A DNA stretch of 12,148 nucleotides from Syntrophomonadaceae bacterium (GTDB taxonomy: Bacteria; Bacillota; Syntrophomonadia; Syntrophomonadales; Syntrophomonadaceae). Of the stretch, positions 6,219-11,451 are shown piece after piece. Location: positions 1-12,148 of the forward strand of contig DUSB01000160.1 in the NCBI GenBank assembly GCA_012840625.1, written 5' to 3'. Both the position numbers and the translations under genes were made by a program. Numbering within the stretch: the stretch's first letter is position 1; each line of letters opens with the position of its first letter. The notes under the pieces are model-generated. The model was not told the DNA's origin. It saw nothing but the letters and a program-made list of their open reading frames with translations, and did not search any database.

Positions 6219-8018
6219 ATGCAATGCCGTATATGTGAAAGAGGCTGTCATATTACAGAGGGCAAGCAAGGCGCCTGCCATCATTATAGCAAGCAGGGCG
6301 GGGAGATAAGGGAAATATATCCTAATCGCTATCTGCAGGTGGGGCCGATTTTTATAGAAACGATGCCCATGCTGCATTTTTATCCAGGTGGTCGTTTTTT
6401 GCAGGTTACTACTACCGGATGTAATTTTAACTGCCAGGGTTGTATTTCGGCAGTGATTGTACAGCAGATGGATCCTGCCAGTGCAGCTTTAATAACATTA
6501 ACTGCTGATGAAATAATTGATGAGGCATTAAAACAGGATTGTATAGGTATTACTTTTGTTTTAAATGACCCGCTGGCATCCTTCTATACCTTTTTGGAGC
6601 TTGCATGTCGGGCCAAAAAAAAGGGCTTGCTGGTAGGTTGTTCATCCAATGCTTATTTTACTGAAGAATCGCTGGAAAAATTGCTTCCCTATCTGGATTT
6701 TATTAATATTGGTATGAAAGGGATAAGTGATAGCGCTTACCAAGCCTGTGGTGCTTCGTCTGCAGTACCGGTACTTCGCAATCTGAATAAAATCTATGAG
6801 CATGGAGTGCATGTTGAGGTATCCTGTATGTTTCGTTGTGACAACAGGGAAGAAGTTCTGGTCTTATCCAAATATATTGGTGCTATTTCAAGACATATTC
6901 CTTTTCAGCTTATGCGTTTTATTCCCTTTGGTGATGCTGATCCCGATCTGGAACCGTCCATACAGGAAGCAGAAGAACTATGTAAGGAACTAAGAGCAAA
7001 CCTGGACTATGTCTATCTGTTTAATTCAGCGGGCAGTGAGGATATTAACAGCTATTGTCCTGGTTGTGGCGAGCTTATCGCCTTGCGTGACTTTTATGGC
7101 CCGATGGGAGCCATAAACAGAGAACCAGGTATGATATCAATACTTACCAGGGAAAATCAGTGTCCTGGGTGTGGAAGGCCCTTTATTTTTACTGGTCAGG
7201 CCTTTGCACCGGAAGATGAGGAAGATAGCTCCTTTACAGGGGGATATCCTTTTACGCGCTCTTTAGAAATGATGGAAGCGATTTTAATTTGCATGGGCGT
7301 ACAGGATAAAAATAAAGTCCTACAGGTTTGGGAGAAGATGCTACAAAAGGACAGCATCCTGCCACCGCATAAATTCTTTCAGGATCTGGATTCCTATATT
7401 GCTATCATTAGCTGGTTTGGTATTATCGTGGCCGAGGAAGCCAAGGCAGAAAAACTTGCGGCCTATATGCAGGAAAAAATAGATCTAATACGAACTCATC
7501 TTGAGGGTGTAAAGGAAAGACCAGGGGTCTATTATGCTATGGGGAAACCGCTGTTTTGTATTAAGGGCGAAAGATTGGAAAATCAGCTGGTAGAAGTAGC
7601 CGGGGGGATAAGTATTAATCGGGAGCTGACCAATGAAGGACGACCGGGAAGGCGAGTGGCGGTAGAACAAATTAATCGGCTTAACCCGCAGTATATTTTT
7701 ACTTCAACCTTTACGGCTAGCTCGTTAGATGAATTCTACGCTGAATGCTTACGGGTGGGAATGGATGTAGAAGCCGTGGCAAAACGGAGAATTTTTGCCC
7801 ACCCGGCTCCTGGTTGGGATTTTGGCAGTCCCCGATGGATACTGGGTCTTATGAATATAGCCAACATTTTACATCCGGAGATCTTTCATTTTGATATAGA
7901 GGAAGAAGCGCGTTATTTTTATCAAGAGTTTTATGGGCTTGACTTTAATGTAAGAGAAATTAATCGATCGTTTAGCCATCCCCATCGTTATTGGCACTGG
8001 AATGATAATAAGGCATGA
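6219..8018 (+). CDS. Radical SAM enzyme fused to a cytoplasmic substrate-binding-protein C-lobe
   Basis: A 599-residue protein with no signal peptide. The N-terminal CX2CX3CX9C (Cys3, 6, 10, 20) followed by TTGCNFNCQGC (cluster Cys68, 72, 75, CX3CX2C) is the pattern of the AMMECR1-associated/PflA-like radical SAM group. Residues 60-300 fit its barrel. Two CPGC pairs (Cys280/283 and Cys315/318) probably form a zinc ribbon or hold a further cluster. From about 395 the chain changes family: a linker helix (VAEEAKAEKLAAYMQEKIDLI), GVYYAMG, QLVEVAGG, VEQINRLNPQYIFTS, HPAPGWDFGS and LHPEIFHFDIEEEARYFYQEFYGLDF align with the linker and C-lobe of the two binding lipoproteins nearby. No N-lobe is present. 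Start ATG 6219 follows GAGGAGG (6205-6211). It may act on, or sense, the imported ligand in the cytoplasm. Domain calls are firm; function is unknown. Confidence 0.88.
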   Translation: MQCRICERGCHITEGKQGACHHYSKQGGEIREIYPNRYLQVGPIFIETMPMLHFYPGGRFLQVTTTGCNFNCQGCISAVIVQQMDPASAALITLTADEIIDEALKQDCIGITFVLNDPLASFYTFLELACRAKKKGLLVGCSSNAYFTEESLEKLLPYLDFINIGMKGISDSAYQACGASSAVPVLRNLNKIYEHGVHVEVSCMFRCDNREEVLVLSKYIGAISRHIPFQLMRFIPFGDADPDLEPSIQEAEELCKELRANLDYVYLFNSAGSEDINSYCPGCGELIALRDFYGPMGAINREPGMISILTRENQCPGCGRPFIFTGQAFAPEDEEDSSFTGGYPFTRSLEMMEAILICMGVQDKNKVLQVWEKMLQKDSILPPHKFFQDLDSYIAIISWFGIIVAEEAKAEKLAAYMQEKIDLIRTHLEGVKERPGVYYAMGKPLFCIKGERLENQLVEVAGGISINRELTNEGRPGRRVAVEQINRLNPQYIFTSTFTASSLDEFYAECLRVGMDVEAVAKRRIFAHPAPGWDFGSPRWILGLMNIANILHPEIFHFDIEEEARYFYQEFYGLDFNVREINRSFSHPHRYWHWNDNKA

Positions 8019-8034
8019 AAGAGGAGATTTTTGT

Positions 8035-8661
8035 ATGAGTATTAATGCAGGAGAATTTGACAAAATTGCCAGAGAAATCTTTGCTCCCGCCTATCCAGCT
8101 ATTGCTGAGCAGATAAAAGATCATACCAGGATCACCAAGGGCTACTGTTTAGATATAGGCTGTGGAGGTGGTTATTTAGGTCTGGCTCTGGCACGTATTA
8201 CTCAATTAAATGTTTACCTGCTGGATCAGCTGCAGGATATGATTGATATTGCCAATAAAAATATTGCCAGGGAAGAGCTGGAACACAGGGTAGAGGGAAT
8301 AGTGGGAGATGTACACCAGATTCCTCTGCCAGATAACTCCATGAACCTGGTCATTAGTCGTGGATCACTGTTCTTCTGGGAAGATCAGGTCAAGGCTTTC
8401 CGGGAAATCTATCGGGTACTGGCTCCCGGGGGGATGACCTTCATAGGTGGAGGTTTTGGCAGCGAGCAGATCTTGAGACAGATAGAGAAAAAGATGCTAC
8501 AAAAAGATCCGCAGTGGAGCGAAAAGCGGCAGCAGCGGATTGGTAAACAGAGCATAGCTGATTATCAGGACAAGCTTAAACAAGCTGGTATATCCACTTA
8601 TGACATTGCGCACAGTGAAGCCGGTATGTGGATTATTATGCACAAAAATACCGAGGTTTAG
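8035..8661 (+). CDS. Class I SAM-dependent methyltransferase
   Basis: A 208-residue cytoplasmic protein with the Rossmann-like methyltransferase fold. Motif I is LDIGCGGG (residues 39-46), the acidic residue after strand 2 is Asp64 in YLLDQ, motif II is GDVHQIPLPDNSMNLVISRG (91-110), and a later strand is RVLAPGGMTFIGG. The length is that of small-molecule methyltransferases of the Methyltransf_11/25 type; the acceptor cannot be inferred. The frame is open from 8002, overlapping the previous gene, but GAGGAG (8021-8026) eight bases before the ATG at 8035 marks the real start, 16 bases after the fusion gene's stop codon. This is the last gene of the operon. A frameshifted copy of its 3' end lies at 9641-9735. 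Its place beside two radical SAM enzymes suggests a shared small-molecule substrate, perhaps a metal-binding compound; that is inference. Confidence 0.9.
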   Translation: MSINAGEFDKIAREIFAPAYPAIAEQIKDHTRITKGYCLDIGCGGGYLGLALARITQLNVYLLDQLQDMIDIANKNIAREELEHRVEGIVGDVHQIPLPDNSMNLVISRGSLFFWEDQVKAFREIYRVLAPGGMTFIGGGFGSEQILRQIEKKMLQKDPQWSEKRQQRIGKQSIADYQDKLKQAGISTYDIAHSEAGMWIIMHKNTEV

Positions 8662-8748
8662 CGGCAGAACTTTTTTAAAAATAAAAAAGTATGCATTTAC
8701 CAAAGACCTGACCGGGTTAGTAACAAAGCAGTAGATTTGTTTCCTCCC

Positions 8749-8789
8749 TTATCATCTTTTTCCAGTAAGTTCCGGGGAAGGGATGATAA
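8749..8789. other. Covarying 15-bp hairpin, copy 1
   Basis: TTATCATC (8749-8756) pairs with GATGATAA (8782-8789), continued inward by TTTTTCC with GGGAAGG using G-U pairs, and loop AGTAAGTTCCG. The copy at 9865-9905 has CTATCATC with GATGATAG (a T-A to C-G change), TCTTTCT with the same GGGAAGG, and loop AGTTAGTTCCG. Pairing is kept in both copies and the GTTCCG of the loop is unchanged. No T stretch follows, so it is not a classic terminator. Function unknown. Confidence 0.6.
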
Positions 8790-8791
8790 AT

Positions 8792-8865
8792 GAAACGCAG
8801 GGACAGTTCTCTATTCTATGTTGAAGCAGATAAGAAAATCTGCCCGGGACTGTCCCTTGTGTTTC
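8792..8865. repeat. GGGACRGT-type palindromic repeat, member 1
   Basis: GAAACGCAGGGACAGT (8792-8807) is inverted as ACTGTCCCTTGTGTTTC (8849-8865), with one bulge. An inner hairpin GCAGAT (8826-8831)/ATCTGC (8838-8843) is present. Two related palindromes occur at 9912-9993 and 10508-10565. The shared core GGGACRGT and the variable inner part resemble dispersed REP-like repeats of Clostridia. No transposase gene is in the window. Confidence 0.75.
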
Positions 8866-8912
8866 AGGTATTCGGTCTGGTCTTCAGGACAATAAGCATA
8901 TTTTTCTGATCG
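8866..8912 (-). pseudogene. Remnant of a perR-like 3' end
   Basis: Just beyond the palindrome, CTGG..TTCAGGACAATA (to 8897) matches the intact perR-like gene in the same position relative to its own palindrome (10005-10023). On the - strand it reads KYAYCPEDQTEYL where the intact protein has FKGYCPECQAEA. The last zinc cysteine is replaced by Asp, the stop codon is lost, and the alignment fades within about 50 bases. It marks the right edge of the left duplication unit. Confidence 0.6.
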
Positions 8913-8949
8913 CTGCAGTCAGGAAAACCTGGATAATCTGTCTTCCTGA

Positions 8950-8977
8950 TGTAAACAGACAGGCGCTGATGATATGA
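8950..8977 (+). pseudogene. Remnant of the acyl-CoA synthetase 3' end
   Basis: TGTAAACAGACAGGCGCTG... matches the end of the first gene (287-316), where TGTGAAGCAGGCCAGGCGCAG... encodes the last residues. Read in the equivalent frame it still ends Q-A-L-M-I-stop against Q-A-Q-V-V-stop. The upstream coding part is gone or unrecognisable. Short, so the call depends on its position directly before the decayed terminator. Confidence 0.55.
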
Positions 8978-9004
8978 ATTAGTAATAGAAGATATGATTT
9001 ATAT

Positions 9005-9032
9005 GCTTTTAGCTGTTTTAAAAGTGTTTTTT
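9005..9032 (+). terminator. Decayed copy of the acyl-CoA synthetase terminator
   Basis: CTTTTA (9006-9011) pairs with TAAAAG (9019-9024), followed by a T stretch (9027-9032) and GTG, parallel to GCTTTCAG...CTGAAAGC and T7GTG at 341-374. The GC base of the stem has been lost, so it is probably weak. Confidence 0.5.
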
Positions 9033-9075
9033 GTGCCCGGAGGGCAAAAAAATAGATGTGCAGCCCCTGATAAAA

Positions 9076-9146
9076 AACATAACATGAAATAACATAATTA
9101 TGGCTGGTTTTTTTGCTGAAAGTATTATATCATTAGAACATAAAGG
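9076..9146 (+). promoter_or_regulatory. Conserved promoter-region blocks ahead of riboswitch copy 2
   Basis: AACATAACATG (9076-9086), four bases, AACATAATTA (9091-9100), then after 17 bases GAAAGTATTATATCATTA (from 9118) and ACATAAAG. Order and spacing match 408-479 to within one base. Conservation of these blocks against a diverged background suggests a protein-binding site and a promoter that was functional in both units. Confidence 0.45.
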
Positions 9147-9245
9147 AAGATAACTCTAATTGATCCAGAATAAAATGTTTTTAGCGAAAAAGCGCAGGAG
9201 TTTTTTTACGAGAAATAAGGACATTTAAAAAATTAATAAAAATAC

Positions 9246-9368
9246 GATCTTCGACCCTGTCGAACCTAAAACCTTTTGTGTCAAGGTTAGCAGGGCGGCT
9301 GATTTGCTTGGCATATCCCAGGGTATAAGGGGAAACCCGTATGCCTCCCGAAATTTGGAAAGAAGATT
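9246..9368 (+). promoter_or_regulatory. Moco/Tuco-type riboswitch aptamer, copy 2 (orphan)
   Basis: Closing helix ATCTTC (9247-9252)/GAAGAT (9362-9367), CCCTG/CAGGG, CCTAAA with a partner CAAGG, and GGTAT/GTATGCC capped by GGG-GAAA-CCC are all kept. Most changes from copy 1 fall in loops or preserve pairing (for example GTATA/TATGC against GTAT/GTATGC). The core CCCAGGGTATA and ATGCCTCCCG are identical. No open reading frame that could be its target follows before the convergent perR gene, so it is an orphan regulatory RNA or a fossil. Confidence 0.68.
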
Positions 9369-9432
9369 AATGCGCAGCCGGACTATCTAATGGTAATCGA
9401 CTATTAGCTGTGTACGCTCTAGATCTGCGTGG

Positions 9433-9475
9433 TGGTTTAATGTAAACCAGAATCGACTTTCCGATTCTGGTTTTT
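9433..9475 (+). terminator. Antiterminator/terminator switch of riboswitch copy 2
   Basis: Terminator AAACCAGAATCG (9444-9455)/CGATTCTGGTTT (9462-9473) around the same ACTTTC loop, with T to 9475. The competing stem is TGGTTT (9433-9438)/AAACCA (9444-9449). Both pairings are intact through compensatory change relative to 760-804. Confidence 0.82.
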
Positions 9476-9530
9476 GTATTTCTGGGAAGAGGCCACTTAA
9501 TAAATTCGCCACACTTCAATCCTTCTTTTA

Positions 9531-9579
9531 CCCGGATGGCGACATCTGCTTTCACACCAGCGGATTCCCGCTGTCCGGG
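9531..9579 (+). other. Structured element, copy 2, in the decayed unit
   Basis: CCCGGA (9531-9536)/TCCGGG (9574-9579), CGGATG-GCGA-CATCTG with a GNRA loop, and AGCGG/CCGCT all form. Flanks also match copy 1: TTCAA.CC upstream and GACATTTTTA downstream, then AGGATT and GGCAGTAA. The gene it preceded in the left unit (radical SAM fusion) is missing here. Confidence 0.55.
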
Positions 9580-9640
9580 ACATTTTTAATCGCGGGCATA
9601 AGGATTGTAGATGAATATAAATGTATGCAGGCAGTAAAAC

Positions 9641-9735
9641 GAAAAGTGGCGGCAGAGCATAGCTGCTTATCAGGGTAAGCATAAGCGGGGCTGGTATATT
9701 CGCGTATGACATAATAAAGTGGATTATTATACACT
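9641..9735 (+). pseudogene. Remnant of the methyltransferase 3' end
   Basis: GAAAAG.GGC.GCAG, AGCATAGCTG.TTATCAG, GCTGGTATAT and GTGGATTATTAT follow the same order as 8521-8640 of the intact gene. SIAxYQxK is readable, but a one-base insertion within the stretch before GGCTGG shifts the frame, and about 15 bases before GTGGATT are deleted. The first three quarters of the gene are absent. Not translated into a meaningful protein. Confidence 0.75.
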
Positions 9736-9864
9736 CAACAGGATAGCCTGGCTTTTGCGGCCCGGGTAAGGAACAGAAAAAAATGGCTCCCGGGTTGGAG
9801 AGCTAGGAAAACAAGTATTTACTAAAGACCTGCTGGGTCAATTAAAATAAATTTGCCTCCTCCC

Positions 9865-9905
9865 CTATCATCTCTTTCTAGTTAGTTCCGGGGAAGGGAT
9901 GATAG
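9865..9905. other. Covarying 15-bp hairpin, copy 2
   Basis: CTATCATC (9865-9872) pairs with GATGATAG (9898-9905); TCTTTCT (9873-9879) with GGGAAGG (9891-9897); loop AGTTAGTTCCG. Substitutions against copy 1 keep the pairing. It stands between the methyltransferase remnant and the palindrome, as in the left unit. Confidence 0.6.
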
Positions 9906-9911
9906 ATGATG

Positions 9912-9993
9912 CACAGGGACGGTTCTTTCGTTTCATTTTCACTGATTCTGGCAGACATTTTTGTGAAAATGAAACGAAAGAGCCGTCCCTGTG
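9912..9993. repeat. GGGACRGT-type palindromic repeat, member 2
   Basis: A 31-base inverted repeat (9912-9942 against 9963-9993) with a single G-T exception and a 20-base loop. The outer part is CACAGGGACGG, the inner part CGTTTCATTTTCAC. It ends two bases before the perR stop codon, so it may stop or stabilise the perR transcript, although no T stretch follows on that strand. Confidence 0.8.
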
Positions 9994-9995
9994 TT

Positions 9996-10415
9996 TTATG
10001 CCTCTGCCTGGCATTCAGGACAATAGCCTTTAAAATAGATATGGCTTTCCTTAACTATACAGGCTTCCAGACCTTTTATCGGCAGGGATTCCTTGTTAAA
10101 AAATACATCCAAAATTTTACCACAGTTAATACATCTAAAATGACCGTGCAGGTCTACGTTGGCATCATAGCGCGTTTCATTTTCAGCGATGGTAATCATA
10201 ATGACCAGATTTTTTTCCATGAAGAGGTTCAGCGCATTGTAGACGGTGGTTCTGGAAAGAGTAGGTATCTCCTGTATTAGATCCTGATAAATCATGTCGA
10301 CACTGGGGTGGTTGCGTTTTTCCACTAGGTATTGATAGATTTTAATGCGATGATAAGATGGTCGAATGTCATGTTGTTTTAATAGCTGTTCTATTTGGGT
10401 ATGGTTTGTGGCCAT
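9996..10415 (-). CDS. perR: Fur-family metalloregulator, PerR-like
   Basis: A 139-residue DNA-binding repressor of normal Fur-family length. The N-terminal winged helix contains LSRTTVYNALNLF (recognition helix, about 53-65). The residues matching the regulatory metal site of Bacillus PerR are all present: His36, Asp84, His90, His92 and Asp103. The structural zinc pairs are Cys95/Cys98 and Cys132/Cys135. Aspartate at the 84 and 103 positions is the PerR pattern (peroxide sensing by histidine oxidation); Fur-type proteins usually carry Glu at the latter. ATG at 10415 has GAGAGG nine bases upstream. It has its own promoter (10453-10482). It is convergent with the operon on its left, but separated from it by the decayed duplicate. 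Target genes are not visible here; regulation of oxidative-stress genes is expected from the family. A Fur or Zur role is less likely. Confidence 0.87.
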   Translation of the reverse strand: MATNHTQIEQLLKQHDIRPSYHRIKIYQYLVEKRNHPSVDMIYQDLIQEIPTLSRTTVYNALNLFMEKNLVIMITIAENETRYDANVDLHGHFRCINCGKILDVFFNKESLPIKGLEACIVKESHIYFKGYCPECQAEA

Positions 10416-10452
10416 GATAAAAAACCTCTCAACTTATAGTTCCTCTGGACAA

Positions 10453-10482
10453 ATTATAGTAATCTATGCTGTCATTCGTCAA
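10453..10482 (-). promoter_or_regulatory. Sigma-70-type promoter of perR
   Basis: On the - strand TTGACG (10482-10477), an 18-base spacer and TATAAT (10458-10453). Between the expected start site and the ribosome binding site lies AACTATAAGTT (10441-10431), a short inverted repeat that could be an autoregulatory operator. It does not closely match the PerR box. Confidence 0.75.
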
Positions 10483-10507
10483 CTTAAACGTAGAAAGCAG
10501 GGCTGAA

Positions 10508-10565
10508 AATACGGGGACGGTCCTGGCATTTCACTATAGTGAAACGCCAGGACCGTCCCCGTATT
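10508..10565. repeat. GGGACRGT-type palindromic repeat, member 3 (58-base, loopless)
   Basis: Arms of 29 bases, starting AATACGGGGACGGTCC, meet at a central TATA with one A-C mismatch. It lies 20 bases past the permease stop codon, between that operon and the perR promoter, so it may act as the end of the betaine-type transporter transcript. It shares GGGACGGT with members 1 and 2; the inner sequence differs. Confidence 0.85.
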
Positions 10566-10584
10566 AATATTTCAGTGGGTACTA

Positions 10585-11451
10585 TTAAGCATTGTTATTT
10601 GCAGGAGGTTCCCAGCGTTCTGCTGCTGCCTGGGTTATACGGTCAATGACGATGGCCATTACTACGATAGCCCACCCGGCTTCAAAGCCTTTGCCGACGT
10701 CTATGCGGTTGGTAGCAACCAGCACCTCTTCTCCCAGCCCGCCGGCGCCAATCATGCTGGCGATAACGACCATAGACAGTGCCATCATAGTGGTCTGATT
10801 AACTCCAGCTAATATGGTAGGCATAGCCAATGGAAGACGTACTTCGCGCATTAGCTGCCTGCGAGTGGCACCAAAGGCCAGTGCTGCTTCCTGTACTTCT
10901 TGTGATACCTGCCTGATGCCCAAATTGGTCAGTCGGATTACCGGTGGTAGAGCATAAATTACTACGGCCACCACACCAGGAACCTTTCCCAGACCAAAAA
11001 GCATCAGGGCTGGAATCAGATAAACTAGACTGGGCATGGTTTGCATAGCATCTAAAATAGGCATATTAATGGCATTAAAACGATCTGAGACTGCCATGGC
11101 TATTCCCAGAGGGATTCCCAGCAGCAGTGAGATCAGCACTGATATGATAATAATACCCAGGGTCTCCATTGCTACTTCCCATAAACCAAACATACCTATG
11201 GTAAAAAGCAGCAGACCAGGGGCGATGGTTTTGCCCACATGGCGTGTCTGGCGCCAGGCAATAAGGGTGATAACAATGATCCAGGCCCACCAGGGGAACC
11301 ATTTTAAACCGATTTCAACTTTCAGCAGCATTCCCAGCACCAGGGCAGAAAAGCCATCGAAAAAGGGTCCCCAGGCTACAATTAACCAGTTAATAAAATC
11401 ATCTATATATGGAGCGACATGAAAGAGCCATTCTTCTGGGAACAGGGTCAT
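10585..11451 (-). CDS. proW: Glycine betaine/quaternary amine-type ABC transporter permease (ProW/OpuAB)
   Basis: A 288-residue inner-membrane permease for compatible-solute or choline-type uptake. A hydrophobic N-terminal section (about 1-95) is followed by the BPD_transp_1 core: LLLGIPLGIAMAVSDR, DAMQTMPSLVYLIPALMLFG, then the EAA loop EAALAFGATRRQLMREVRLP and the conserved NQTTMMALSMVVIASMIGAG. The C-terminus has DRITQA. These are hallmark ProW/OpuAB segments. The ATG at 11451 shares one base with the ATPase stop (TGATG); the upstream in-frame GTG at 11454 overlaps its own GGAGG and is less likely. Expression by translational coupling is likely. No binding protein gene or fused binding domain is present in the window; it may lie beyond the right edge. 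Exact substrate is undetermined. Confidence 0.92.
   Translation of the reverse strand: MTLFPEEWLFHVAPYIDDFINWLIVAWGPFFDGFSALVLGMLLKVEIGLKWFPWWAWIIVITLIAWRQTRHVGKTIAPGLLLFTIGMFGLWEVAMETLGIIIISVLISLLLGIPLGIAMAVSDRFNAINMPILDAMQTMPSLVYLIPALMLFGLGKVPGVVAVVIYALPPVIRLTNLGIRQVSQEVQEAALAFGATRRQLMREVRLPLAMPTILAGVNQTTMMALSMVVIASMIGAGGLGEEVLVATNRIDVGKGFEAGWAIVVMAIVIDRITQAAAERWEPPANNNA

Larger units (their letters stand above)
287..8912. repeat. Left unit of an old, diverged tandem duplication (operon kept, perR lost)
   Basis: This span runs from the acyl-CoA synthetase 3' end, through leader, riboswitch and operon, to a short remnant of a perR-like 3' end. The same ordered landmarks recur at 8950-10415. 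Limits are approximate and come from visual matching: the left edge from the TGTRAA...CAGGCGC match (287 versus 8950), the right edge from TTCAGGACAATA (8886-8897 versus about 10012-10023). The unit is about 8.6 kb. Divergence is heavy outside the RNA elements, so the event is old. Confidence 0.75.
8950..10415. repeat. Right unit of the tandem duplication (operon lost, perR kept)
   Basis: In order: acyl-CoA synthetase tail, terminator, promoter blocks, riboswitch, structured element, methyltransferase tail, hairpin, palindrome, perR. Two internal deletions explain its size. One removes the equivalent of about 817-6075 (junction near 9486-9495) and the other the equivalent of about 6185-8520 (junction near 9640). 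What survives is mostly RNA structure, not coding sequence. Confidence 0.72.

Noticed and set aside
8002..8034. Upstream start for the methyltransferase, overlapping the fusion gene
   Set aside because: GAGGAG lies inside this stretch at the correct distance for ATG 8035, so the extra 11 codons are not translated as part of the protein.
8669..8690. ACTTTTTT/AAAAAAGT inverted repeat after the methyltransferase as an intrinsic terminator
   Set aside because: The stem has almost no GC pairs and no T stretch follows; it may fold, but termination cannot be claimed.
8662..9995. Insertion sequence or transposase explaining the gene-poor region
   Set aside because: No transposase fragment or terminal repeats of a full element; the content is accounted for by the decayed duplicate and REP-like palindromes.
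9906..10280. A 124-codon + strand reading frame across the perR region
   Set aside because: It is the antisense shadow of the perR-like gene and the palindrome, without recognisable protein features.
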